Shown one piece after another: positions 54,901-63,000 of a stretch of DNA of 64,000 bases. Numbering within the stretch: the stretch's first letter is position 1; the number at the start of each line of letters is the position of its first letter. The translations under genes were made by a program, and so were the position numbers. Origin of the DNA: JAAYUD01 sp963676865 (GTDB lineage Bacteria; Bacteroidota; Bacteroidia; Bacteroidales; Bacteroidaceae); contig CAXXSS010000004.1 of assembly GCA_963676865.2 (NCBI GenBank), positions 124,001-188,000 on the forward strand. Direction: 5' to 3'. Under the pieces are notes generated by a model, which saw only the letters and a program-made list of their open reading frames with translations, was not told where the DNA came from and did no database searches.

Positions 54901-55348
54901 GTATGTTTTTAGCAAAGATCTTCTTGCGCTCAGATGTTTTATATGGGAAACGCAGTAATTGTTTTAGTCTGTTTTTAGGTTCTTCCCCGTATATAGCCGA
55001 AATAAATTCAGTTAATGCTTTCAAATCATATTTGTAGGCTTCTTTTAGTTCTTCTTCACTTTTTGATCTATTTTCCCTGCCATGTATTCTGAATCTATTG
55101 ATGTGGATGTAAATAGATTCTGGAAGTTGATGTTTTTTGAATAAATAAGTCATACGTGAGAAAGGGCCTGAAAATACGATGTCGCTATCTCTCGTCTTTT
55201 CTTTTAACATCATTAAAAAGTCGAGATATATCGCTTCATATTTTTCATTGATGGACATACTCTCATTCTCATGATTTGCCAATATATCATCAAATAAAGA
55301 TTGAGCTGTAATATGTCGCTTTATGCTATCCTGTTCCACTTTATTCAT
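51983..55348 (-). CDS. Dna2-like superfamily 1 helicase with PD-(D/E)XK nuclease domain
   Basis: A 1121-residue protein. The N-terminal half contains a Cas4/RecB-type nuclease motif (LGIQGRMDLLQADYRILMEQK near residue 351, with the following HYIQMLLYQAVL as the QhxxY helix). The C-terminal half is a UPF1/Dna2-like helicase with GPPGTGKTS (Walker A, about 718), DLAIIDEASQ (motif II), GDHKQLPAVVQ (motif III), TVERYQGSERD (motif V) and NVALTRAREQL (motif VI). Such proteins process DNA ends or flaps; some are parts of anti-phage systems. No partner gene is adjacent, so the role is open. Confidence 0.85.
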   Translation of the reverse strand: MNKVEQDSIKRHITAQSLFDDILANHENESMSINEKYEAIYLDFLMMLKEKTRDSDIVFSGPFSRMTYLFKKHQLPESIYIHINRFRIHGRENRSKSEEELKEAYKYDLKALTEFISAIYGEEPKNRLKQLLRFPYKTSERKKIFAKNIRIAVENWDEQYVYGRSEINEQNIIKIDYTTKDVAENSLGYFEDLFSVNCQINIVNSSFEDGIYYPELMIFEPDYLIDISSIAACFTEYSNSAINYLVNKIKPAAISAPILLGNFAGQLLDELVNNRTKDSIKYAESVKRFFKNHALDLATCNDINQHFHINAKQQLENLTNLVSKTFKELTNLQLDELILEPSFLCEILGIQGRMDLLQADYRILMEQKSGQRNFKTGKHKEAHYIQMLLYQAVLHYNYALKNEQIASFLLYSKYPDGLIEEGPAPKLLFEALRIRNEIVKNELSYIDEKSVKRIFEQLTPEYLNMKHKVDKLWKGYQQPQLKKLLDSYHQATELEKAYFERFFAFVEKETILSKIGNPNNDNEGFSRIWNATLEEKKQTGDIYHNLSIIEKKGTQQDSGYDEITFQLPTTEDCYISNFRIGDIVIIYPYIEQQEPNALQTMVLRGSVKDIQHERIVTKLRAPQRNEQLFNKDKRWKWAIEHDFIESSYGAVYKSLYSFFNARIERKELLLNQRQAEYDKNKTLNGEYGPFNELVLKAKQARDYFLVIGPPGTGKTSFGLVSILTEALIDEGTSVLLSSFTNRAVDEICSKLVSHHLSFVRIGSELSCDPKYKKDLLCNKVKECSNVDAIKQLLYNTRIVVGTTSALTAKLNIFSIKCFDLAIIDEASQILEPQLLGLICAQHKESNAIRKFVFIGDHKQLPAVVQQSVRESEVKEDLLRNIGITNCRESLFERLIKFQKNNPNISYMLTKQGRMHPDVAQFPNKYFYEDKLFPIPLKHQQRELDYTTFDKRNKLESIIATQRVCFFASKGNSSPSVKINIQEAQKVAEIIYTIWRLYGKCRKIFDANKTIGVIVPYRNQISTIRKELNKYNIDELQSITIDTVERYQGSERDIIIYDFTIHKYYQLDFLINNSFVENGNIIDRKLNVALTRAREQLFLIGNPEILKDNEIFEHLIEYTKST

Positions 55349-55880
55349 ATTTCACTGTAATTCCTTTGTCTTAGTGTTTCTAATTGTCAGAATTTAAATT
55401 CTTCCCAAAGTAAGATCGACCAATATTTATGTATTGTAATGCAAAAATAATAAAAAGAAATTACTCTAAATTTAAATATAGAAAAATAAAATATATTTTT
55501 GATGTTCAAAAGCTTATTATATGCTTTACCTATTTATATTAATTATAAGAGATATGAAAAGATTATTTTTATCATTTTGCTTGTTTGTACTGTTCTTATC
55601 TGCCGCTTTGGCGCAGACTAAGAAATATGCTGTTTATAGTGTAGGGTTTTATAATTTGGAAAATCTTTTTGATACCCATCATGATGAGGGCAAGAACGAT
55701 TACGAATATTTGCCTGAAGGTGCAATGAAATGGACTGAAGAGAAATATCATGCCAAGTTGAGTAATATGAGCCAAGTTATATCCGAGATGTCTACAGATA
55801 TGTTGTCTTTGGGATTGTCTATCCTCGGAGTCTCTGAAGTAGAAAACGATCATGTGCTCAACGATTTAGTACATCAGAAA

Positions 55881-56952
55881 GGCTATAGTTAATTATTGCG
55901 TTGTAAAATGGTAGATATACCTAATTTTTTGTATTTTTGTCCTCGTAAAACTTCAGAAGTTATGACCTATCAAGAAATATTAGTCGCTGCGCTGTCTCTT
56001 CCTTTAGGAGAACGTGTGTCTCTGGTTTCCGCCTTATCGTCAAAAATCGTATCGGCTTCTCCTTCTCCTCGTCTGTTCCAGTTACTGAACAAGCAAGGTA
56101 GTTGTCCTCATTGTGGTGGCAAACATTATTATCGTTTTGGCAAGGACAAAGGTGCTCAACGCTTCAAGTGCAAAGATTGTAGGCGCACATTCACCGAATA
56201 TACCGGAACTTGGCAGGAAGGGCTTCACAAAAAGGAATTGGTAGGTCGCTATTTGGAACTGATGTCTGACCAGAAGTCTTTGGACAATATTTCCTCCTCG
56301 CTTAAAATCAACAAGAAAACGGCTTTTGACTGGCGACACAAGATTTTGGGTACGTTCAAACAAGATGAAGGCAGTTCTTTTTCGGGTATAGTGGAAAGCG
56401 ATGAAACTTTTTTCGAGGAATCAGAGAAAGGAAATCGGCATTTGGAACGTCCTGCCCGTAAAAGGGGCAGCGACTCCAATAGTTCGGGCATATCTAACAA
56501 CAAGACCAAGGTGATAGTAACTACTGATCGGAAGAACGATTTGAATATGACATGCTGCGGAAAGGGACGCCTTACCAAGAAAGATATAACGGAAAGTCTG
56601 CATACGCCCCTACCGGAGGATGTGGTTCTGTGTTCAGATGGACATACAAGCTATAAGGGATACGCAAATGACAATCGGCTGAAACATGTTGTGCTCAGGG
56701 GGGACTTGAAACAGCGGGTAAAACTTGAAAGGTTTCACATACAACATGTAAATTCCCTCCATAACAGGCTGAAAAAATGGATCGCTTCAACCTTTTGGGG
56801 AGTGGCTACGAAATATCTACAGAACTATTTGAACTGGTTCAAGGTCGTTGAAACACTCCTGAAGAATGAAACAGATCATGCTGCCGGACTCCTCCGAATA
56901 TCGATGGTAGATAATAAAAACTGATTTTGCAACGCAATAATTAACTATAGCC
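55881..56952 (+). mobile_element. IS1595-family insertion sequence, complete
   Basis: A 1072-bp element with 23-bp perfect terminal inverted repeats (55881-55903 and 56930-56952, beginning GGCTATAGTTAATTATTG). The 9-bp target duplication CATCAGAAA is at 55872-55880 and 56953-56961; one base of ambiguity allows an 8-bp reading, which is usual in this family. It carries one transposase gene. Confidence 0.93.
55962..56924 (+). CDS. IS1595-family (ISXO2-like) transposase
   Basis: A 320-residue transposase. A zinc-ribbon near residue 45 (CPHCGGKHYYRFG, FKCKDCRRTF) is followed by the ISXO2-like DDE/DDN domain with GIVESDETFFEESEKG near 144 and VLCSDGHTSYKGY near 222. The frame is open upstream to 55896, but MTYQEIL at 55962 is the usual kind of start, and the upstream part lies in the terminal repeat. 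No frameshift; probably active. Confidence 0.93.
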   Translation: MTYQEILVAALSLPLGERVSLVSALSSKIVSASPSPRLFQLLNKQGSCPHCGGKHYYRFGKDKGAQRFKCKDCRRTFTEYTGTWQEGLHKKELVGRYLELMSDQKSLDNISSSLKINKKTAFDWRHKILGTFKQDEGSSFSGIVESDETFFEESEKGNRHLERPARKRGSDSNSSGISNNKTKVIVTTDRKNDLNMTCCGKGRLTKKDITESLHTPLPEDVVLCSDGHTSYKGYANDNRLKHVVLRGDLKQRVKLERFHIQHVNSLHNRLKKWIASTFWGVATKYLQNYLNWFKVVETLLKNETDHAAGLLRISMVDNKN

Positions 56953-57686
56953 CATCAGAAAGCGTTGGCCTCGCGCAATCTTGAGTTTGTACATATCGAA
57001 GGGCCCGATCGTCGTGGCATAGATTGTGCCGTGATATACAATTCTCGTTCCTTTCAAGTGGACACGAAGCGCCTGGTACCTTATGCTACTAGTGATACTG
57101 CTTTCAAGACTCGTGGCTTTTTGGTGGTCAGAGGTAAGCTTGCAGGCGAAGATCTAGCTGTAATAGTTAATCATTGGCCATCTCGTTTTTCCGGTTCTCC
57201 TTTTCGTGAATCGGCCGGACGTCAGGTTAGGAGCGTCAAGGATTCATTAATGACGCTCAATCCGATGATGAAGATTATTATTATGGGCGATATGAACGAT
57301 GATCCTGACGATGTCAGCATGAAAACAGAGCTAGCAGCTCGGCGGGAACAAAAGGATGTGAAATCTCCATCCGATTTATATAATCCTTGGTGGAATACTC
57401 TTCGTTCCCAGGGTATGGGTACATTAGAATACAAAGGGCATTGGAATCTTTTCGATCAGATCGTTATCAATGCTAATTTATTAGGTGACGATCGTTCTAC
57501 CCTTAAATTCTTGAAGAACGAAATCTTTTGTCGTGATTATATGATACAGACAGAGGGTCATTACAAAGGATACCCCAAGCGTACTTATGCTGGCGGAGTA
57601 TGGCTCAATGGCTATAGCGATCATCTACCTACCATCATTTATTTGGTAAAAGAAGCCAATTAATCCGATCCCTGTCTTATTATATA

Positions 57687-59384
57687 GGGTCTGCTGAATA
57701 ATATTTATCCACAGATTACATTAATTAGCTTAAATGCAATCACTGGCCTCTGATTTTTTAATATATCCAGTGTGAGCCTGATACTTCTCAACATTTGCAT
57801 CATTTCAATAAGCACATGAAGAAGCTCTTTGAGGAACTTCATCACATTCTTTGAGAAATAGCATGCACTTGTCCACGCCTCACCTGTATCAGGGAGTTTC
57901 GCTCTGATGTTGTTCGCCCGATAGATTCGTTTACCGGTACCAAAGGTGGCTTCCACTTCATTTCTTTCTCCAATGTTCTTTGCCATCTTTTTCCGATATT
58001 CTTCGCTCCGCTGTTCTTTCGAAGGTCTTCCCAAAGGTTTACCTCCGACCTCTATCTGTAAGAACCTGAGTATACGCCGGTTCCGGCGATTCATGTATAT
58101 TTTGTCTCCCTCCAACTTCTCGGGCAGACAACCGAAGCGTTTCTTGTAAGCTCTCAAATGAGGTATCAGATCCTCGCACTCATTATAGGCATCCCAGCTA
58201 TGGTGGTCTATAAAGGTGTAGCCATCCACCACACTTACTCCGATTTTGGCACCGAACTCGACTTTAGCCTTTGCCTTACCACGTACGATCGGACGCACAT
58301 GAGGTTGGAAGATACTCACTATACGGTCACTGCAGACATGAATCTTTGACTTGAACATCTCTTTCTGCTGATGATACATCTTCAGTACGGTCATAAACAA
58401 CTCGCGATCCCTTTTCTTCATGGAATCAAATACAGCGGTGGAAGTGCGCCCCACCATCTTAAGACAGGAGTTGATATTGCGGTAAAGCATGGTCAGTAGA
58501 TATTCCATACATTCATGAACCTTTTTCTTCGGCTTGGAGCGTAGCTTGATGACATTCAGATATTTCGAGTGAATCTCTTTCAGATGGGTATTGGGACGGA
58601 GAAAATCGTTCTTTCCACAAAGATGGTCAATGATTCTGTCAATCACCTGGGCACCATCATGTAACAAATCAATATCCGTCGGATATCTCATTTCGGCATC
58701 GGAGCAAGTGGCGTCAACTTTCAATATTCCCTTATGTGGAGAATCAGCTCCCGATTCGAAACGTATAGAAGAGGAAGTGCCATTTGTGGATGCATCACCG
58801 GATGAAGAACCCCTATTCTCATCATCCTCTTTATCCGACTTTGCCTTTTCGTCCTCTGCCATTTTTATCTGAAGCTTGAGTAGGGATTCACTCATGTCAT
58901 TAAAGTCATCCTTGCCTATTCGCTTACGGATGGTAACGAATAAGGACGAATCAAATACGGGCTTATCGCTGAACTCTTTCAATCCAAGCATATACTGCAT
59001 GTAGGGATTTTCACGAATAGCCTGAATGGTCTCCTCATCGGAAAGATTCATCTTGTGTTTGATCAGTACCGCACCTATTATCATACGAGCAGGCTTGTTG
59101 CCGGCACCTCCATGAGTATTATTCAATCGTCTGTTGTAGATATTCTCTATTTCAGCCCATGGAAGGCTGTCACCTAATTTGACCCAACGGTTTTCTTTTG
59201 AAAGATCGGATAAGGATGAATGGAAAACATCGAAACTGAGCTGGTTATGCTGAGAACTATATTTCATTTTACTTCGTTTTAACACCTAAAGATAGCTTTT
59301 TTTATTTAAAATCACGAAGATTTGTGAATCTAATATGCTGATATTCAACTTAAATAATATTAAATACTATTATTCAGCAGACCC
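57687..59384 (-). mobile_element. IS5-superfamily insertion sequence, complete
   Basis: A 1698-bp element with 17-bp perfect terminal inverted repeats (57687-57703 and 59368-59384, GGGTCTGCTGAATAATA) and a probable TATA target duplication (57683-57686 and 59385-59388). It inserted 23 bases after the end of the disrupted phosphatase gene, so two elements sit almost side by side. Confidence 0.9.
57705..59267 (-). CDS. IS5/IS1182-like transposase
   Basis: A 520-residue DDE transposase. The N-terminal part (SLPWAEIENIYNRRLNN, KPARMIIGAVLIKHKMNLSD, ENPYMQYMLGL) is of the DUF772 type. Catalytic Asp regions are in KVDATCSDAEMRYPTD near residue 190 and in the EGDKIYMNRRNR segment near 390; RNEVEATFGTGKRIY supplies the final Glu near 430. 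ATG 59267 (MKYSSQHNQLSF) is preferred over the upstream ATG at 59285. The exact IS group (IS5 or IS1182) is not settled from sequence alone. Confidence 0.88.
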   Translation of the reverse strand: MKYSSQHNQLSFDVFHSSLSDLSKENRWVKLGDSLPWAEIENIYNRRLNNTHGGAGNKPARMIIGAVLIKHKMNLSDEETIQAIRENPYMQYMLGLKEFSDKPVFDSSLFVTIRKRIGKDDFNDMSESLLKLQIKMAEDEKAKSDKEDDENRGSSSGDASTNGTSSSIRFESGADSPHKGILKVDATCSDAEMRYPTDIDLLHDGAQVIDRIIDHLCGKNDFLRPNTHLKEIHSKYLNVIKLRSKPKKKVHECMEYLLTMLYRNINSCLKMVGRTSTAVFDSMKKRDRELFMTVLKMYHQQKEMFKSKIHVCSDRIVSIFQPHVRPIVRGKAKAKVEFGAKIGVSVVDGYTFIDHHSWDAYNECEDLIPHLRAYKKRFGCLPEKLEGDKIYMNRRNRRILRFLQIEVGGKPLGRPSKEQRSEEYRKKMAKNIGERNEVEATFGTGKRIYRANNIRAKLPDTGEAWTSACYFSKNVMKFLKELLHVLIEMMQMLRSIRLTLDILKNQRPVIAFKLINVICG

Positions 59385-59419
59385 TATATAATGTCTTGTT
59401 ATGTCATTTTCTTAAAAGA

Positions 59420-59464
59420 ATAGAGGATTGCACTTGCCGCATGGCGGTGGGTGCAATCCTCTAT
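59420..59464 (-). terminator. Terminator between the IS5-like element and the nitronate monooxygenase gene
   Basis: A 14-bp perfect stem (ATAGAGGATTGCAC and its complement at 59451-59464) with a 17-base loop that itself can pair (CCGC/GCGG), 36 bases beyond the stop of the 59501 gene. Confidence 0.8.
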
Positions 59465-59500
59465 CGCTTTTTATGATATCACCTTGCGGTTGATATCACA

Positions 59501-60607
59501 TCATTTCTTTTTGAGAGAAAGTTCTTTCTCTTTCCATTCGTTCATCAATTCCTTAATGGTGTCTTTTACACTCATGATGCAGTTGGCACGATAACCGTTA
59601 GATCCCGAAAAAGCAAATCCGTTTTTGAAGTTACCCTTGAAGGCATTGTACAAAGCAAGCATGATACAATAGGGACTTTTGGAAATGTCGCAGGTCTTTA
59701 TGCAGTGGAAAGGACAATATTTGGGCTGTTTGATACCTTCTTTCACTTGCTGTAAAAAGGAACCGCTAATTGCACGGCCGGGCATTCCCACCGGGCTCTT
59801 GATAATTTCAATATCTTCTTCTTTTGCATCCAGATATTGTTGTTTGAATTCCATAGAAGCATCGCACTCGTCTGTCGTGACAAATCGAGTTCCCAATTGT
59901 ACTCCCGAAGCTCCCAGTTCCATCATTCTGCATATATCAGATCCGGTATAGATACCGCCTGCTGCAATGACAGGAATCTTTTTGTGATACTTCTCTTCGT
60001 AGATAGCTGTCTCGGTTACCACTTGTGGTAAAATTTCTTCCAACGAATAGTGCTCGTCAAAGATTTGATTTTCTTTGTAACCCAGATGTCCTCCTGCTTT
60101 TGGTCCTTCGACTACTACGGCATCCGGAAGATAGTTGTACAGGCTATGCCATCTTTCGCAAATGATTCCGATGGCACGGGCCGATGAGACGATCGGTACA
60201 AGTTTCGTCTTGCTTCCCTTCTCCAGAAACTCCGGCAGGTTGAGCGGAAGACCGGCTCCACTGAATATAATGTCGGCTTTTTCTGCTATGGCGGTTTTCA
60301 CCATATCGGCGAAATTTGACATGGCTACCATCACATTGACACCTATAAAGCCTTTTGCTTTTTCTTGCTTCTCTTTTATCTTCTCACGAGCCATTTTCAG
60401 TTCTTCTTTGAGTCCCAAAATACATGCTTCGCGAAAGTTGGTCGATAAATTATTGTACAGAAGCCCCAGACCGGCGCATGAAATGACACCGACACCGCCT
60501 TCGTTTGCAACGGCCGAAGCTAAACCGGATAAAGAGATTCCTACACCCATCCCACCTTGAATTATGGGAATGCGCATTTTTAAATCTCCAATAGATAATT
60601 TTTTCAT
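59501..60607 (-). CDS. Nitronate monooxygenase family flavoprotein
   Basis: A 368-residue FMN-dependent TIM-barrel enzyme (2-nitropropane dioxygenase / FabK-like family). Motifs are IPIIQGGMGVGISLSGLAS at the start, VVVEGPKAGGHLGY near residue 165 (FMN/active-site His), VIAAGGIYTGSDICRMMELGASGVQLG near 213, and CPFHCIKTCDISKSPYC near 300, a cysteine-rich insertion found in Bacteroidales and clostridial members. It may detoxify nitronates or act as an enoyl reductase; sequence alone does not decide. Confidence 0.88.
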   Translation of the reverse strand: MKKLSIGDLKMRIPIIQGGMGVGISLSGLASAVANEGGVGVISCAGLGLLYNNLSTNFREACILGLKEELKMAREKIKEKQEKAKGFIGVNVMVAMSNFADMVKTAIAEKADIIFSGAGLPLNLPEFLEKGSKTKLVPIVSSARAIGIICERWHSLYNYLPDAVVVEGPKAGGHLGYKENQIFDEHYSLEEILPQVVTETAIYEEKYHKKIPVIAAGGIYTGSDICRMMELGASGVQLGTRFVTTDECDASMEFKQQYLDAKEEDIEIIKSPVGMPGRAISGSFLQQVKEGIKQPKYCPFHCIKTCDISKSPYCIMLALYNAFKGNFKNGFAFSGSNGYRANCIMSVKDTIKELMNEWKEKELSLKKK

Positions 60608-61085
60608 TTTATATTGTTGAGTAAAAAATCAATACATATTCAACTATTTTGCGTGCAAGTTATACAATAGTCTGGATAATCTCTTCTTTTTCTGAAAATA
60701 TTTATATATAATTTCGTTCCTATAACGAATAGCAATAAACGATGTTGCTCCGATTGCGAATGGCTAATTTCTATGAGTATATACCCCATTGACACAACAA
60801 ATGGCTGATCAATAATCGCTTATCTCTATATCGTTTTTCGGAGCGTATTTCGAAGTGAACATTTATTGGCATTCTGGTACCGTTTCAACCATATGCATGA
60901 ATCCCGCACTGGTGCGCACTTTGCGGTTTTTACTTCATTCATCTTTAGTACTTGTTTAATAGGCGGTTTGTATGCTTTTCCGCCAATGATTATTAATTGT
61001 TTAGTGCAAAGATAGAGATCCCGATTTGATTGCTCGAATGAAAAAGAGAGTAAATCGATAGCGGTATAATGGAGCTGAAATAACG

Positions 61086-61117
61086 TTTGCATATAAATCG
61101 AAAAAGAGTTATCTTTG
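61086..61117 (+). promoter_or_regulatory. Promoter of the HU-like gene
   Basis: TTTG at 61086-61089 and TATCTTTG at 61110-61117, 20 bases apart, are a close match to the Bacteroidetes consensus. Transcription should begin near 61124, so the repeat array at 61133-61216 would be the 5' leader of the mRNA. Confidence 0.7.
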
Positions 61118-61132
61118 TAGTATGTAGTTATC

Positions 61133-61216
61133 GTCTCACGGCTGTGATACACTTGTCTCACAATTGTGCGACACCTGTATCACAGCTGTGAGACAAGTGT
61201 ATCACACGTGTGAGAC
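61133..61216. repeat. 22-bp-period palindromic array E (four units), in a predicted mRNA leader
   Basis: Four 18-bp units start at 61133, 61155, 61177 and 61199, exactly 22 bases apart, with spacers ACTT, ACCT and AAGT. The unit pattern GT-NN-CACANNTGTG-NN-AC is the same as in array A, 58 kb away; unit 1 has CACGGCTGTG as core. Variable pairs are ct/at, ct/cg, at/ag and at/ag. Units 1 and 4 with their spacers are reverse complements apart from three bases. The array ends 42 bases before the ATG of the HU-like gene. Confidence 0.9.
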
Positions 61217-61258
61217 GCTTTTTGGAAACTTTTTAATAATAACTTAACAATCAGTACT

Positions 61259-61882
61259 ATGGGAACAATCAGGTATGGTCTTTACGACAATCCAAGTCGC
61301 AAAAACGGACAGAAACGCTATCATGTACGAGTATCTAATCCACAACGCATGTCGTTCGAAGAGGTATGCCAGATGATAAACCATGCCTCTTCGCCTACAG
61401 AAGGCGATGTTAAGGGTGTGGTAGATGGACTGTCGTATGTGCTCACCGCCAAACTATCGGAGGGTAGCAGTGTGCATATTGCCGGAATCGGCTATTTCAG
61501 CATCGGTATCGCCGCATCGGGAGTGGACGATCCCAGCGAGATGAACGGTAAGCAGGTGAAGGTGAAAACCATTCATTTTGAACCGGATGTGGAACTGATG
61601 AATAAGCTGTTGGAAAATACAACTTTCGAACGTTCGCAAGCCTACAATATCTCTTCTGGGCTATCGGATGTGGAAATGAAGCAGAAGCTGCGCCAACACT
61701 TTGAAGAGAACGATTGCATTACGGCAAAGGAATTTAGGCTCTTGATGAAACTGACTAGGGCAACGGCCTACAGGCGGTTGCAAGAGTTCTGTAAAGGTCC
61801 GTTTCCTATATTCCGCCGTATGGGTGGCACTACATCTTCGGTGTATGTATTGGTCAAAGATGCAGAATGGAAGTTAAAATAG
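61259..61882 (+). CDS. HU-like DNA-binding protein with C-terminal helix-turn-helix
   Basis: A 207-residue protein of the Bacteroidetes HU-related family. Residues 1-125 have the HU fold (YHVRVSNPQRMSFEEVCQMI, LSEGSSVHIAGIGYFSIGI), which bends DNA as a dimer. Residues 140-205 add a winged helix-turn-helix (DCITAKEFRLLMKLTRATAYRRLQEF). The extra domain suggests sequence-specific binding on top of DNA bending. It is transcribed alone from a good promoter with repeat array E in the leader, which raises the possibility of autoregulation. Confidence 0.88.
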   Translation: MGTIRYGLYDNPSRKNGQKRYHVRVSNPQRMSFEEVCQMINHASSPTEGDVKGVVDGLSYVLTAKLSEGSSVHIAGIGYFSIGIAASGVDDPSEMNGKQVKVKTIHFEPDVELMNKLLENTTFERSQAYNISSGLSDVEMKQKLRQHFEENDCITAKEFRLLMKLTRATAYRRLQEFCKGPFPIFRRMGGTTSSVYVLVKDAEWKLK

Positions 61883-61890
61883 ATCGGTCA

Positions 61891-62814
61891 TTATTTGGAT
61901 TGTAAAGAGTCGATAAAGGTCAATTGCCTTTCGAGCATACGGGTCAGGGCCATGTCGAAGCCATGCTTTTCGGCTTCGATCACAGGGCGCGAATAGAGGT
62001 AGTATACTTCCATGGGGCGGTGGTAATCGAAATCAAGTTTCATACTGGGCGAATAGGGCGGCATGGATTTGGTGACGTCTATCATGGTGTCGGCAAACGA
62101 CTCTCTGAGAGGTTCTTCCAACCCTGTGCTATTGGCTGCTTTGATCACTTCTATCATCATGCTTTTGATAAGCGACTCGGTGGCTTTGTTGCCTAGCAAC
62201 ATGTCTGTGGTGGTGTTGAGTACTACCGTCAGTCCGTTGAACGGGATATTCCATACCGCCTTTTTCCAACGAGCTGTTGCATAGTCACTGCAAGTTGCCT
62301 CTATGTCCGATGTGTTGAAGTTATCTACGACCTGTGTCAGCAGGGCTGTATCTTGGCATGAATAGGGGGCTATTATTAATCTGCCTAGAGATTGGTGTGT
62401 GATGACGCCCGGTTCGAATTTTCCGGAGCATATAAAGGCAAGTCCCGCAGCAATACGGAGGGTAGGGAATTGCTCTTGTAGATCGGCTTCGAGCCCTATT
62501 CCGTTTTCTATCAGGATGACCAATGTGTCTGGGTGCAACAAAGGGGGTAGCATTTCTTTCAACAGGCCATTATTGATGGATTTGAGACAAACCAATACCA
62601 CATCGCATTGGGGCATGTCTTTGGTATGACTATATGCCGCTACATTCGATAAGTGAAAACTACCGTCAACGGAATCTATCTGGAGTCCGTTGGCCTTTAC
62701 GAACTTGTAGTCTTTGTGAAATAGAAAATGGACTTCGTGACCGGCTTTGCTCAATTTGGCGCCATAGTATCCGCCTATAGCACCTGTTCCTATAATTCCG
62801 TATTTTAGTGACAT
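61891..62814 (-). CDS. panE: Ketopantoate reductase family protein (2-dehydropantoate 2-reductase)
   Basis: A 307-residue NADPH-dependent reductase. The Rossmann motif GIIGTGAIGGYYGAKLSKAG is at residues 5-24, LIENGIGLE near 101, and the catalytic-lysine region ARWKKAVWNIPFNGLTVV near 186. The family makes pantoate for coenzyme A synthesis, but several paralogues have other substrates, so panE is a probable rather than a certain name. It converges with the HU-like gene, eight bases apart. Confidence 0.85.
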   Translation of the reverse strand: MSLKYGIIGTGAIGGYYGAKLSKAGHEVHFLFHKDYKFVKANGLQIDSVDGSFHLSNVAAYSHTKDMPQCDVVLVCLKSINNGLLKEMLPPLLHPDTLVILIENGIGLEADLQEQFPTLRIAAGLAFICSGKFEPGVITHQSLGRLIIAPYSCQDTALLTQVVDNFNTSDIEATCSDYATARWKKAVWNIPFNGLTVVLNTTTDMLLGNKATESLIKSMMIEVIKAANSTGLEEPLRESFADTMIDVTKSMPPYSPSMKLDFDYHRPMEVYYLYSRPVIEAEKHGFDMALTRMLERQLTFIDSLQSK

Positions 62815-63000
62815 CTTTGTGACTTATTTATTGTTTCAATATACAATTGGATACAAATGTCACGATTTATCAAACAGATTCAAAGTAGCCCCGCGTATTT
62901 TTATAATATATTAAGGAAGGTGAAAGATGAATTGCCTCATCCTTAATGAAGTGTCTATCGTTGATGGATAGTGTGTCTATGGGGGTACATTCCTTATTTT

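Larger units (their letters stand above)
55554..57663 (+). pseudogene. Endonuclease/exonuclease/phosphatase family protein, split by IS1595
   Basis: Two halves, 55554-55880 and 56962-57663, rejoin in frame to 342 codons when the element and one copy of its target duplication are removed. The N-terminal half has a signal peptide (MKRLFLSFCLFVLFLSAALA), VGFYNLENLFD and GVSEVENDHV (metal Glu). The C-terminal half has VIVNHWPSR, IIMGDMNDDPDD and the terminal YSDHLP, so all family motifs are preserved. The N-terminal fragment now ends within the element at a TAA. The host gene is inactive unless the element excises precisely. Confidence 0.93.
60608..61258. other. Divergent spacer with promoter and array E
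   Basis: 651 bases. From 61086 on it holds the promoter of the HU-like gene and the 22-bp-period array. In 60608-61085 no gene is convincing; a 111-codon minus-strand frame (60826-61161) starts inside the repeat array and is judged doubtful. Confidence 0.5.

Noticed and set aside
60826..61161. 111-codon minus-strand frame
   Set aside because: It starts inside repeat array E and crosses the HU promoter. The end has a cysteine/arginine-rich segment that might be conserved, but without a search it cannot be supported.
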